Assembly: GCA_000818945.1 (NCBI GenBank)
Contig: KN805378.1
Coordinates: 581,488 to 645,487, forward strand
DNA length: 64,000 bases
Origin: Schizochytrium sp. CCTCC M209059
Taxonomy: Eukaryota > Sar > Bigyra > Thraustochytrida > Thraustochytriidae
Direction of reading: 5' to 3'
Part shown: positions 10,518 through 21,600 of the stretch, one piece after another
Layout of the letters: every line of letters begins with the position of its first letter
Numbering within the stretch: the stretch's first letter is position 1
Translations under genes and position numbers: made by a program
The notes under the pieces: model-generated
Databases searched by the model: none
What the model saw: the letters and a program-made list of their open reading frames with translations, nothing else
What the model was told of the DNA's origin: nothing

Positions 10518-11675
10518 GGTTGGCGTTGGCCTCGGGTCCAACGTCCAACTCTCGATCCACACGAGACACGCTTCGATTCGAGCGTCTGTCGGCGACGCGC
10601 GAGAACGAACCTTTTCGTTCCGGGTCTGTCTCGGCGAAGAAGGATTTGGCGAGAATTGAATATTGTACTATAATTTAATAGTTTAAAACTAGTTACTATC
10701 AATTTTTATACTTATGATTAAAACTAGTTTTATAACTATATTTTATCAACAAACCTGTGGAAGCTTCGCAGAAAAGAGAACAAAAAATAAGAACAACAGA
10801 ACGACCAAAAGACTCGAAATCATTATTATAGGAGGCTCGGAAGACCCGGCTGTCTCTCTGGTAACTGCGAAGCAACCAATCATTCCTCAGGAGGGGCGTA
10901 CTCTCCCCTCGTTCCGTCACCGGCCAGTGCTGTCTCTCGTGAGTGAGTCTCAGAAGAAGTCAGTCGAGGAGAAGAGAGAAACTGTAGAACAGGGTACGTA
11001 ACAAGATCACCCACTGACCAGCAAAGGTCATCGCGGACCATTCAATGTGGATTCGGCTCGGCCACTACCTTTTACCGCGCGCAAGGGTGTGCGACTATGA
11101 GCACGTTGCATGGCCAGTTGATCGCAAGTAGGCCTACTACCTCTCACCGCCCTTTCTTCTTCTTGACTTTCTTTCCATTGCTTCTTTTCCTCATCGGTGG
11201 CCCAAAAAAGACCCCAAATTGAAAACTCAAGAAAGCGATTGTCCGTCCTGCAAGGTGGTCGATTGGCAGCGGCCTTGGGCTTTTCATGCTTCAATGAGCT
11301 GGAAACGCTCGACCAAGCAAGGTCAAACGCGGAAGCAGAGGGCCAGATTGTCGATGGAGTACGTCAGAAGTGGCACTACCCGAGGGCCAGATTGTTGCAA
11401 GGACTTGCCGACCTCTTTGCTTTTTTGCAAGGAACTGCCGACCCTTTTTGCATATCAGAGCCCAGAGTTGCGCCATGCGAATGCCACGCCACCCCCTCCG
11501 TCTTGCGCAAGAGATAGCATGATCGCATAGCCCGTGGCATGGTCCAGAGTCGGCCTACTCCGTAGCTGCCAAACGCTGGCTGACAGACCCTCATAAGTTG
11601 GGACTTTCCTTTGTCCTTTGAGCCCCTGGGTACAACTTGCGCCCAGCAAACGTGCAACGCAATACGTATACAACA
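10518..11675. promoter_or_regulatory. Divergent intergenic region (USP14 / RGS protein)
   Basis: This 1.16-kb stretch separates two outward-facing starts. It opens with a striking AT-rich island (10656-10752) in otherwise GC-rich DNA and later holds the perfect palindrome GTAGGCCTAC (11128-11137) and a related GGCCTAC (11552-11558). Short open frames on both strands show no protein-like pattern. No gene is supported. Confidence 0.5.
10656..10752. other. AT-rich island with ACTAGT palindromes
   Basis: About 97 bp are nearly pure A/T. The core AAACTAGTT occurs twice (10685-10694 and within the perfect palindrome AAAACTAGTTTT at 10720-10731). It lies about 140 bp upstream of the USP14 start. 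It could be a promoter element, a matrix-attachment or origin-like site, or a mobile-element remnant. No terminal repeats or coding content support any one choice. Confidence 0.6.
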
Positions 11676-13202
11676 ATGGTGTCAACATATGCGTGCATGC
11701 TTGCGGCCGCGCTGGTGGTCTTGGCTCCGCAAGCGGCACTGGGCATGAGCCGATGCCCTTCGAGCGCCAGTGAACTCACGAACGTCATCGATGAACTTTT
11801 GACGTGCTCGTCAGCGGCCAAAGATGAGGCCGAAGAGCTATGCTCTATCTGCTTCGATGAGAGCATGGAGAATTTTATGGCTAATTGCTCAAGTCAGACA
11901 TTGGGGGCATTTGCGAGTAGCCTTGGGGCGTCGCTAAGTACAGAGGATTGCAATTCCCTGCCAAGAGGCTGCACCGAAGGGACCTTCGCGGACAACGCCG
12001 CGACAATCTGTGCGCGCAAAATACATGCTGTAGGAACATCAATCGAATGCAGCAACAGTGTTCAAGACGTGATTGAAGTCGACCAGTCCCTTTCGCTCAG
12101 CGGAGGTGAGGCTGACATTGACTGTGGTGGCCCTTTTTGTAAGTCTTGCGGCGATGGGAAATCGTGCCGACGGGACTCGGACTGCGACATCACTTCCGTC
12201 TGCGAGGAGGGTCTTTGCTTCTCTCACAACGACTACGTGGAGAGCACGACCATCTTTAACTACGTAACCATTCCTATGCTTGTAGTGACTCTACTGGCGA
12301 CGATGCTCAGAATGTACATTCTTACGCAAAATGAAGAATTTGAAAAGACCGAAGCGCGGCGCACGCGCGACGGCGATACGCATCGGAGATCGTCGAACAC
12401 GACGCGTGACGACACCGCCAAACCAACGACGAAAGGAACGACCAAGGGCACAATGCACTCCAAGCGTGCTAAATACTCGCCTCCAGAAAATAAATCAAAA
12501 GGAGCCACTGGTGCAAGCGCCCCTGAAGTACCGCAGACGTATGCTTCGCTTGACAGCGTTCTGGAAGACCGTACAGCCCGTGCGCAGTTCTTTGCCTTTT
12601 GCAAGAGTAAATTTGCAGCGGAGAATATTCTGTTCTGGGACGCGCTCCTCCGGTACGAAGACCTGTGGAAGAACCCAACCGCTTCTCCTGAGGCGCGGGA
12701 GCAGGAGGCGCTCATGATTGTAGAAACTTTTGTTTCTCACGATGCATCTTCAGAGGTAAATCTGTCGCACACGCTTCGAATTGAGCTCCTTCGTTTGTAC
12801 AATCGAAGCAAGGCGCTCAGTTCCGGCGAGGACCCCATTTTCCGTGCAGATTCCTTTCACTCGGCCAAAATGGAGATTTTCAGACTGATGAATATCAACT
12901 TTTTCGGCGAGTTTCTCGAGCATATTCTCAGCAAAACGCGCGGTCCACCCATGGCGGCCGCCGCTGAAGGTCCTCAGCGCGCCGGAGCCTTTCTCAAAGG
13001 AAGTGGTCGATCGAGCCAGAATGGCAATGCGACGGATCAAGAAAGTGGCCAAGGTGCCAAGGGAGCAGTCGGCAGAGACGATAGTCGCAAGAGCCACCGC
13101 AATAACAACGACAACAACAACAACAACGACAACGACGACGAAATTGTGCCCTCGGGCAGCGCTGACGATGATGACGTCAGACTCGCGGTGGCTGGACCGT
13201 GA
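11676..13202 (+). CDS. Single-pass membrane protein with Cys-rich ectodomain and cytoplasmic RGS domain
   Basis: This is a 508-aa predicted regulator of G-protein signalling anchored in a membrane. The ATG at 11676 gives a signal peptide (residues 1-23, hydrophobic, ending AALG). The ectodomain (24-190) is Cys-rich and ends with the pattern DCGGPFCKSCGDGKSC, then DSDC and C. One membrane helix lies at about 192-216 (FNYVTIPMLVVTLLATML). A basic Thr-rich linker follows. The RGS domain spans about 288-422 with AQFFAFCKSKFAAENILFWD and FLEHIL. The C-terminus is Asn/Asp-rich (AAC/GAC repeats). RGS domains speed GTP hydrolysis by G-alpha subunits. An RGS domain with one membrane pass and an extracellular Cys-rich region is unlike plant RGS1 (seven passes) or typical soluble animal RGS proteins. 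An upstream in-frame ATG at 11637 would add 13 residues and spoil the signal peptide. Confidence 0.88.
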   Translation: MVSTYACMLAAALVVLAPQAALGMSRCPSSASELTNVIDELLTCSSAAKDEAEELCSICFDESMENFMANCSSQTLGAFASSLGASLSTEDCNSLPRGCTEGTFADNAATICARKIHAVGTSIECSNSVQDVIEVDQSLSLSGGEADIDCGGPFCKSCGDGKSCRRDSDCDITSVCEEGLCFSHNDYVESTTIFNYVTIPMLVVTLLATMLRMYILTQNEEFEKTEARRTRDGDTHRRSSNTTRDDTAKPTTKGTTKGTMHSKRAKYSPPENKSKGATGASAPEVPQTYASLDSVLEDRTARAQFFAFCKSKFAAENILFWDALLRYEDLWKNPTASPEAREQEALMIVETFVSHDASSEVNLSHTLRIELLRLYNRSKALSSGEDPIFRADSFHSAKMEIFRLMNINFFGEFLEHILSKTRGPPMAAAAEGPQRAGAFLKGSGRSSQNGNATDQESGQGAKGAVGRDDSRKSHRNNNDNNNNNDNDDEIVPSGSADDDDVRLAVAGP

Positions 13203-13615
13203 GTACAGCGACACACATGGTTGTTTTCGTCCATTGGTCCATTGATCGACTCATTTTATCGGCCCCGGTGCACGTTGTGCGTGTTTTTGTGTGAGCACAG
13301 CATCTCCATCTTAAATTCCAAGGTTTGAGTCAAAACGATGTTTTCAATTCTTCAACTTCGTCTTGTTCTTCTGTTTCGTTTTGTCATTCGACCTTTGGTA
13401 ATTAACCCGAAACATTACTAGTATGGGAGGGAGACCTAGGTGATACGTTACGCTCCAGCGTCAATTCAGAAAGGCAACAATCGCGACATACATACACCAA
13501 GCGTTTACTTTTTGGTCCGTTCGCCTTCCCCACCATTGACCCACAAGCGCATCCCAATTCGAACGGAGCAGAATAAACAATAAACAAAGCAATAGCAATC
13601 GTTTACTTGGTAGTA
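13203..13615. other. Convergent 3' intergenic region
   Basis: This holds the 3' flanks of the RGS and cytochrome c synthase genes. Tandem AATAAAC copies lie at about 13572-13586, near the far end. They could serve the plus-strand transcript but are 370 bp from its stop. No gene or RNA was seen. Confidence 0.5.
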
Positions 13616-14530
13616 TTACTGTGTTCCGGGAGACGGAGCAGCCGGTGCTGATGATGAGGCCCCTTCCCCCGACGCTGACGAGGGCGTCGAGGGCGTCGAC
13701 GGAGAAGAAGAGGAGGTGGCTGAGGAAAGAGCTTGCAGCGGGGCTTTGAACACCTCGCGGAATTGCATGCGGGCGCGATCAACTACAGATCCCCACGAGT
13801 CCAGTGCAGGTCGCGCATCCAGATACATAGAAACGACCTCGCCCGGGTTGCTCGTCTGCGCACCTTGATAAAAATCAATCACGTAGCGAACCTCAGTTCC
13901 GCAGCGATCAACAATCCAATCGTGCCTATCAAAGGGCTTGGCATACCCAAACCAAGACCGCACGGTGGCTTTGGGACTGAGGTTCTTGGGCTTGCCCATA
14001 AAGCGGACCAGCTTCGGGCAATCACACTCGGGGTGCATGGACTCGTACTTGGAGACCTCGCTCCAAGCCTTGTCGTTGACGTGATTGTGAATAGCGAGCA
14101 CAATGCGCATGTCTTCCTCTCGGGGCTTCCACCCTTTTCGCTTCATGGCGTTGTAGAATTGCTGCTCGGACGGGTACATCCACGAGCTGCTCTCACGGCT
14201 GTGCTTTTGATGGTCGGGGGAGAACTCGCCCTTGGGGATGACAGACTCGACGCGATTGGTCGAGAGCGGGAAACGCTGTCCGGGCCATGCCTTTTGCTCC
14301 GCGGTCTTGGGCATGTAGTTCCTTTCGTCGAGCTCGACCTTGCCCCCTCGCGTGCCGCCCGAGGCGGCCTGCCCAGCTACTGCTGCTGCGGCTTCTTCTT
14401 CCTTGGCTTTGGCTTCGGCCGCGGCCTGCACGAAGGCCTCGCGGGCGCGGGACTCCGCTGGCACCGGGCACACGCCTGCCTCGGCCTCCGCGCCGCGGCC
14501 CTGCCCGTGGTCGACGGGGCAGCCAGCCAT
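13616..14530 (-). CDS. HCCS: Holocytochrome c synthase (cytochrome c heme lyase)
   Basis: This enzyme joins heme covalently to the CXXCH cysteines of apocytochrome c in the mitochondrial intermembrane space. The family signature SSWMYPSEQQFYNAMKRKGW is followed by VLAIHNHVND, which carries the conserved heme-ligand His. Next come CDCPKLVRFMGKPKNLSPKA, RSWFGYAKPFDRHDWIVDRC, GTEVRYVIDFY and DARPALDSWGSVVDR. All are expected in order. Two Cys-Pro heme-regulatory motifs (GCPVDHG at residues 3-9 and VCPVPAE further on) lie in the N-terminus, as in other members. I chose the ATG at 14530 because MAGCPVDHG starts right at the first CP motif. An in-frame ATG at 14572 would add 14 residues. The protein is 304 aa. 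The C-terminal 35 residues are a Ser/Pro/Ala tail not typical of the family. Confidence 0.95.
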   Translation of the reverse strand: MAGCPVDHGQGRGAEAEAGVCPVPAESRAREAFVQAAAEAKAKEEEAAAAVAGQAASGGTRGGKVELDERNYMPKTAEQKAWPGQRFPLSTNRVESVIPKGEFSPDHQKHSRESSSWMYPSEQQFYNAMKRKGWKPREEDMRIVLAIHNHVNDKAWSEVSKYESMHPECDCPKLVRFMGKPKNLSPKATVRSWFGYAKPFDRHDWIVDRCGTEVRYVIDFYQGAQTSNPGEVVSMYLDARPALDSWGSVVDRARMQFREVFKAPLQALSSATSSSSPSTPSTPSSASGEGASSSAPAAPSPGTQ

Positions 14531-16062
14531 GTTGCCGGCGACGTCGACGACAATGTCGATGTCGCTGTCCAAGCTCTTCGCGGCGTGGTGCAGCTGGCGA
14601 GCAAGCTGCCTGCCTGCCTCTGCCGGTCTGCCTTTCTACCTGCCTGCCGGTCGGTCTACCCGGTGGGCTCGCTGGCTCGCTCCGCGCGGCCTCTCCGGCG
14701 CGCCTGCTGCGTCTCCTCTGGCCTCGCCAAGATCTTCTTCTGGTCTTGCTTGCGCTTGCAAATGCCGATCTCCGAGAACCAATAACTCGCGCCAATCGCC
14801 GACGCAAGGCGCGGAGCGCAGGACGAGCGAGCTCGGGCGAGCGGACCTCCAGCGACGTTGTGCAGGCTTCTCCGTCGTGCTCGTCGAGTCGAGCACGATG
14901 ACGATGTAGGCCCCGCTGCGCTAACCTGAAGACCGCCATCAGCCAGGCGTGGCAGGCAGTGCGCACGCAGTGCAAGAGGCCTGAACGCAAGTACGAGTCA
15001 GGTCACTGCAGAGGCGGCACAGTAAAACCAACCTGCTTGCTGACCAAGCTGACCTTGGAAAGGCACGCGAGCGAGGGGAAGAGAGCGCTGGACATGGCGG
15101 TGGATGCAGGCGAGGTGACGGTGGTTCGGACGCAGCAAAGTGGAGGCCTCGGCGCGAGAGCGCATCAAAATGTGCGTTGTGACCTGAAGAAGGCTGTCAA
15201 TGCAAAGCTGTGCGCAACTGCACGGATGCTCGCGTTGATTTCTTGCATGCCAAGATCAGTGAGTTTGTTATGGGCATATGTCCGAGCAAGAACGCTCTCT
15301 GAGCCGATGATCAACAAGAAGAAGGGCGGCTTTGTTGCTCACGATTACATGGACGACGCGCAGCAGAGCCAAGCGGCTGTGTTTCTGGCACTTTCAAGAG
15401 GCCCCATCGATGGCTGGCGAAGAGATAGATGCGCGCTTTCCTGACCCAGGGCGTGATTTTGACACCGATGCCTTCTTCTCGCTTGCCAAGTCCTTGCCCA
15501 TTGAGGTCAGGCAGGGCGTCGCGCATGACCCTGTCCAGCACGCACCGACGACCGCATGTGCAGTGCAATGCGCTCATCGGTCCGTATTATAGGCCGAGCA
15601 GAAATGTTATTTCTTTCAGAGAGTCGAGTCCGCTTGGGCGAGCGAGCCAGCAAATCCAAGCCAAGGCGCCCGGTGGCGAGGCACGTCGACCGCGAGCTGG
15701 CCGGGGGAGCAAAGCCGAGCGCGGGCGCGCGACGCGACGGACGGGCGCGCGGGGAGAGCCCAGCCTGCGCACGCCGCGCGAGCGCCGGTGCTGGAGCTGC
15801 TCGCAGTCGGCTGGCGGCCTCCTGGGGCTGGCCAACTCGGCGGCGCGCACCAAGAAAGGAAAGAACTTGATCGTCGACGGCGACGACCGCTTCACTCGCC
15901 TTCTCCGGCTTGCGCAGGCAAGAGCCTTGGGCTTCCTCGGGAGACGTCGGCGGGGACGAACAGGAGGCGAAGCTGCAGAGCCAGATCCAGAGCCAGAGCA
16001 CGGACGAGGCGACGTAGACGAGGAGGGAGAGGAGGAGAAGTCCTTAAACAGGTAAAAAAAAA
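14531..16062. promoter_or_regulatory. Divergent intergenic region (HCCS / C1-RhoGAP)
   Basis: This 1.5-kb region separates outward-facing genes. Open frames up to 265 codons cross it on both strands, but they are Arg/Ala/Ser low complexity. CTGCCTGC-type repeats lie near 14607-14660. The sequence just before the RhoGAP start is an A-run. I find no supportable gene. Confidence 0.5.
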
Positions 16063-18045
16063 ATGTCTCAACACGAGTTCGTGACGCGGTCGTACATGCA
16101 ACCTACGAAATGCGCGTATTGCTGCAACATTCTCGCTCTCACCTCGCAGGGCGTCCAATGCACGCGATGCAAGGTCGATGTGCATCAAAAGTGCGTAGCC
16201 GATGCAACGCAAAAGTTCGCCTGCCTCAACTCGTTGAATTCCTCTTCAGCGACGCCCATGGTGCGGCGCACCTCTGATGAGGGGCCGAATGCAGCCTCGT
16301 ATGCTAGGTACGCGCCCGGCAGCGATGCCGACGATGCCGCCATCTCACATAGTTTCTCCACGATTACATTTATGAGCCCTGCGTTCTGTTGCGTTTGTAA
16401 AGGGCTCATCAAGGGTGTTTACAAGCAAGGGGTCTCGTGCTCGCTCTGTGAGGCTGCCGCGCATTTTAAATGCCAGAATGCCGCGATCTCGAGCGTCGCA
16501 TGTATTCCTGGCCGGAAGCGAGAATCTGGGGTCACCCAGCTCAGCAACGGGGTGACTCAGCTTGGTAACGCCGTCATGTCTATGCGCCGCACCAACTCGG
16601 GAAATGCTTCGGATGGTCCGCAGATCTCCGGCCCCACCAACTTCCAGCACGTCGCCGGCGCCACCAAGGGCCGTACCTTTGTTCCACTTGACCAGGCGCA
16701 ACACGATTCGAGGTTCAAGCAAGAGCCTGTGCCTGCGACCGGCGAACCAAGCACGAGTGGCGGCGGCACGCTGCCATGGTCGTCATCATCATCGTCGTCG
16801 TCAGCAGCAGCGGCATCAGCGGCGACGGCGGCGGTCGTGCCGCCGCGTCCAGCCGTACCTCAAGCTCGACCTGGCGCACCGTCTCCGCCGAGGCGTGCTC
16901 CTCCCCCCTCGAGCTCGTCTTCTACAGCGCAAAAGGATTCGGGCGCCGCCCTCGAAGGTGGTAGCCAAGCGCAGCAGGGGGGGACTCCGTCCTCCTCGCT
17001 ACCGCGCAGACCGCCTCCAAACCGGCCATCGAGACCACCCGCCCCGACGAGAACACCCTCGCCAAAGGTCGACCAAGGTTCGCCTTCGGCACGAAGGCCT
17101 CCTGCGACAAGGCCGCCGCCTCAACGTCAGCCTCCTTCAGCAGCAACAGCAGTAGCAGCAGCTGATGGATCGAACAACCTCGCGACAAACGCTTCGAACA
17201 TGCACATAAGCAACCCCACGGACGTTGTTCACGAAGTGCACACGAACTACAACGCAGCTCTGGGAGAGTACGAGGGCCTTCCTGCTGAATGGCGCGGGAG
17301 CAAGAGCTTGTCAGCGTTGAGCTTTGGATCCAGCCTCACTTCACAACCTCGCGTACAGCTCGATGGTTATTCAGACCGTGTGCCTACGATTCTTGTGCTC
17401 ATGGCGCGCGAGCTTCGTCGACGCGATGGCTTCAAGGAGGAAGGACTTTTCCGTATTGCCCCGTCTCGGACCGAGCAGGCACGAGTTCGCGCCTTGCTTT
17501 GCGAGTCTTCGAGCGAAGGGAACACGAGCCGGGCCCTGCACCAATGCAAGGATACTCACGTTATTGCGGCGCTCATGAAAGAATGGTGCAGAATGCTTGA
17601 CAAGAGTATTCTCAGCGAGCTCTCGCGGACCGACCTCGACGTGCTCACGGAGGAATCCTTTGAGGAAGGACCTCCGACCGCCGAGGCTCGCGAAAACTAT
17701 CAGGCGCTTCTCTTTGGGGACAAGTACATTTCGCGTCCGGCCGGTAATGCACTCCTCTGGATTCTTGATCTCATGGCCGTAGTAATAACGTACCGCGACA
17801 CAAACAAGATGGGGGCGCGCGCGATCACGACGTGTTTCGCTCCTTCAATCTTTGTTCTCGACGAACCGCCAAGCACTGATTCCATCGTCGTCATCAAGCT
17901 TATCACAACACTTCTCGTGAACGCGCTCACCTTTGTGCAAAATGACGCCTCAACCTCCTCGCGCGACATTTTTGGCGATCACTCGGCAACTTTTACTGCA
18001 CAGTCGTCACATGGGCATGAGGGGAAGCCAGCTGACGTGCTTTGA
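16063..18045 (+). CDS. Rho GTPase-activating protein with two C1 zinc fingers
   Basis: This 660-aa protein is predicted to switch off Rho/Rac-type GTPases and probably to bind membranes. Two C1-type zinc fingers lie at about 4-53 and 103-154. Each begins His-x12-Cys-x2-Cys and continues Cys-x2-Cys-x4-His-x2-Cys. The first has a two-residue expansion before its last Cys. C1 domains bind diacylglycerol or phorbol ester in some proteins; whether these do is unknown. A Pro/Ser/Ala-rich linker (about 245-370) contains a GTC/GCA triplet run and PxxP stretches that could bind SH3 domains. The RhoGAP domain spans about 430-626, with the arginine-finger loop GLFRIAP (Arg464) and TCFAPSIF. The domain order resembles chimaerins and RacGAP1 without their SH2 or coiled-coil parts. 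The start ATG follows a run of A (good context). No intron is needed. Confidence 0.92.
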   Translation: MSQHEFVTRSYMQPTKCAYCCNILALTSQGVQCTRCKVDVHQKCVADATQKFACLNSLNSSSATPMVRRTSDEGPNAASYARYAPGSDADDAAISHSFSTITFMSPAFCCVCKGLIKGVYKQGVSCSLCEAAAHFKCQNAAISSVACIPGRKRESGVTQLSNGVTQLGNAVMSMRRTNSGNASDGPQISGPTNFQHVAGATKGRTFVPLDQAQHDSRFKQEPVPATGEPSTSGGGTLPWSSSSSSSSAAAASAATAAVVPPRPAVPQARPGAPSPPRRAPPPSSSSSTAQKDSGAALEGGSQAQQGGTPSSSLPRRPPPNRPSRPPAPTRTPSPKVDQGSPSARRPPATRPPPQRQPPSAATAVAAADGSNNLATNASNMHISNPTDVVHEVHTNYNAALGEYEGLPAEWRGSKSLSALSFGSSLTSQPRVQLDGYSDRVPTILVLMARELRRRDGFKEEGLFRIAPSRTEQARVRALLCESSSEGNTSRALHQCKDTHVIAALMKEWCRMLDKSILSELSRTDLDVLTEESFEEGPPTAEARENYQALLFGDKYISRPAGNALLWILDLMAVVITYRDTNKMGARAITTCFAPSIFVLDEPPSTDSIVVIKLITTLLVNALTFVQNDASTSSRDIFGDHSATFTAQSSHGHEGKPADVL

Positions 18046-18658
18046 TCAACTGTAGTAAGTAGAAATAGGCCTAATTCGGATTCTATAATTTAAAAAAATT
18101 GGTTTGAGCTCGACTTGAATGGCGGCACCTCCATTCGGCACTCTCTTCTGACGGGGGTGGTGATGTTGTGTATGCGCCTTCAATATGACACAGATTCAAA
18201 GTCAAGGCACAAACTTCGCAAAGACTGAAAGGAAAAAAGTCGAAAGCATTTAGGTTTACCTTAGACTTGCTTTATGACCCTTGTGCATGATCACATCGGG
18301 AAAATCTGAAGTCTGCCGTTCGAATACACATTGTTGATTGTGTCCACGACAACAATTCCGACGCGGGTGACCCGGATCGTGGAGAAATTCCTCCTGCGAA
18401 GGGGGGCTCTCAACTTGATGAAAAAATTCCTTTCCTTGTTTTTGTTTTTTATCATCGCAAGCAGAAAGAAAGAAGGAAAGAAAGAAAGATAGAGGTGGCA
18501 AACGAAAAATCACGCAGAGCGAGGCTCGCTGCTGCGCGGCAGCGGGCGCCAGGAGAAGACCGCCGCGCGCGGCGCAACTCGCTCCTACGCGCTCGTCTAC
18601 TCCAACAGTGTCGAGCAAGGGCTGTGTGCGGACACAGGCCTAGGCTACTCGGACCAAC
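18046..18658. promoter_or_regulatory. Intergenic region upstream of VPS13
   Basis: This is the 3' flank of RhoGAP and 5' flank of VPS13. A TAGGCCTA palindrome (18066-18073) lies just after RhoGAP. AGGCCTAGGCTAC (about 18636-18648) ends only 10 bp before the VPS13 ATG. AAAG repeats run from about 18465 to 18488. No gene was seen. Confidence 0.5.
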
Positions 18659-21600
18659 ATGGCGAAGCGCATCTTGCTTGGCGTCCTTCAGGACTACTTT
18701 GGCCGATACATTGACGGAATCAACGAGGAAAACCTCAAACTCGCAGTGTGGGCAGGCGAGATTGATCTCGAGGGCCTCGAACTAAAAAAGGAAGTGCTTG
18801 ATTCATTGCGGCTGCCATTGACGATTCACTGCGGACATATCAGCAAATTTAAGGTCTTGGTCCCATGGTCGAAACTTGGTTCTCAGCCCGTTGAAGTTCA
18901 TATTGACGGAGTGTACCTGCTCGCACGGCTCGCGCCAGAAGACGAGGACAAAGAAGAAGAAGAAGAAGAAGAAGAAGAAGAAGGTGAAGAAGCTGCCAAC
19001 GACGAGAATTTCTCCAAGGCCAGCACGGATCGCGAAGCCGAGAGCGTTGTCGATGACGACGACGATGACGAGAACGAGAAGGAGGGCGTTCAAGAGGATG
19101 CACGCGACGTGCTCGGTTCTTCGGCCAACAATGGACACACCATCGCATCCTCCAGCTCTCCCTCGCCATCAGCAAAGTCAACGAAACGGACAGCCAGGAG
19201 AAATAGAAAAAAGAAGCTTCCGCGTCGCATTGTAGAAAAACGCATCCGCCTGCGTTGGGCAAATCTTCTTGCTGCAGGCGAAGGATCCAAGGGCGGCGAA
19301 CATAGAGGCGCGGAAAATGCCGCCGACCAGTCATTCTGGAGCAGGCTCGGCGCGAAAATCATGGACAATATTCAGATCAATATCACCAATGTCCACGTCC
19401 GACTCGAAGATATGATGAGTATCACGGGACACCCATTTGCCGCCGGCATAACCTTTGAAAAATTCTCTGCCGTCACGTGCGACGAGAAGGGGGACGCGCT
19501 CTTTGTTGAGCGCAATGCGCGGACAAATGGTGACGAAAGTGACCGTACCTTCTTCAAATCAATCCAGATCCAATCCCTCGCTGCTTACTGGGATGTAGAC
19601 AAACCCATGATCTTCAACAAAACACGCTCAGAGTTTGATTTCGCGTACCAGCTTGCGCGTGGCATCTGGCGCAAGGAGCTGCGCGCAAGCTATTGCAAGG
19701 GCGCGTCACCTGATGAGCCGGTTCTTGAATTCCGGGATCTGCATCATTTCCTGCTGCGTCCGTGCTCTCCGTCAATGCTCGTAGCCAAAAACGAATCGTC
19801 AGATTTCTCAAAACCGCGGTACAAAATGGACGTTGACTTTGACGACATCGCCGTCATTGTCTCCAGGCAACAGTACGCCATGGCCCTCGCTCTACAGCGA
19901 TCGTTGGCGCAAAATTCGATCCTCTCCGTGTATCGCGAGCAACGCCCTCTCGACAGTCCCGTGGAAGACCCGGTTGCATGGTGGAAGTATGCGTACAAGT
20001 GCATCAAGATCCGCGGAGCCGCGCTCCGTCTCAACAGGCAAGCCAACACTGGAAGTGGGCCTTCTGCCCGCGACCATGCTAAGCTGTTGCGGCTCACGCA
20101 GGCTGACCAGCGCACAGATTGGGGTGATCTTGTGCGCCAGGTTCAACAGCGAGAAAAGTACATCAGGCTGTATAAACAACTCCTCTATGCTGAGGATGCA
20201 ATACTCGCGAAAACGGGAAAGAAAGCCTCGAACATGGAAGTGCTCGAAGCAGAGGCACAAGCTCCTCTTCACGCAAGTGTACAGGAGCTCGAAGACGAAT
20301 TCGAAGTCGAAAATACGTTGGCCTATCGCGCTGCGGCCTTGGCGGAGATTACTGCCGAGCAAAAGAAAACAGCAGAGGGCGCGGCACAGCAAAATGCCTC
20401 GCGTTCCAAAGGATGGCTTTCGGGCTGGTTCGCCGAGCAGGGCTCCGATCAAGGGGGCGGCGGTCTTGCGTTTCGAGATCCGGTCAAACTCACAGCTGAG
20501 GAAAAGGCAGAGCTGATCGATGCTGTCAACTTCTTCGAAACCATTCAAGACCACAACATTCCTGAAGGAACCATTCATGTGCTCGTCAGGTCGTCCCTGC
20601 GTTATGGCTCCGTGGCTCTTGCGAACGAGACATATGACCGTGTTCTCTTTTCCTCGGAGATCATGGGAAAGCACACACTCGAAACGAGGTTTGGAAATTC
20701 GTGGAAACACTCATTTGTCCTCAAGAACCTGACGCTATTCAATCACGACGCTGCGCAAAATGGCTACGAGGCCGAAGCTCTTGTCCTCACGCCCAAGCAT
20801 GATGGCGGGGATGAGATCCGTGCAAAGGGTAATGCATGCGTTCTCAATGCGGAATACCGCCCGGCTGCATATGCACCCGATACGAATGAGCCCATTTCGA
20901 AGGAACTCTACTCAGTTCGTGTTGCAGCCGTACCTTTCCGCGTCATTCTGTTACCGCATTGGGTCAATGCTCTCAGTCATTTTTTCCATAGCCGGAGCGA
21001 CTATCAAACGGCGCTCGAGTCCATAGACCCTTTGCACGGTTCAGGTACGATAGACGCGATCCTTGCTAATGAGCGGACAAGGCGACGCTCGAGTGCAGCC
21101 AATCACTCTCTCATTCGCACGCGGTCTGATACGCAGGACGAAATGGCTCCAGCTCAGTCCTTCGACCAAGGTTTCAACGCCGAGGTAAATTGGGTTGCTG
21201 ACTACATTGAGCGCTCGTCTGAAAGAACTCGGAAGCTAGAGGAAGCCTCCCTGCAGTCTGTCGTGGGCGCACGCTTGAGGCCTGACTTTGATGTGCGTAT
21301 GAATGTAGCCGCCCCAATCTTACTTTTTCCCATCTTTGGCCTACGGGTCAGACGTCGGTCCAAGCTAAAGGGCGTGCCGCGGCAATCGCTCTTTATCGTC
21401 GACCTTGGTCACATTCAGGTGCTCCGCCAAGATGCAATTGACCAAGAGACGAGTGGATCTCACACAGACTGCCACGACCACGGTAGACAGCAGCTGTCTC
21501 AATCACGTCTCAGACAACTGGAGTCCATGCCAAGCCTCGAGCGTCAGCTACTTTCACGTGATAGCATCGATTCTGCAAGCAGTCTTGCGCAACATCTTGC

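Noticed and set aside
13550..13570. tRNA-like T-loop sequence GTTCGAAT on the minus strand
   Set aside because: The flanking bases cannot form the 5-bp T stem, and no acceptor or anticodon arm follows. A similar TTCGAAT at 18317-18324 fails the same test.
14193..15444. Several 160-265-codon frames near the HCCS start
   Set aside because: They are shadows or GC-rich spacer with Arg/Ser/Ala bias and mutually overlapping on both strands.
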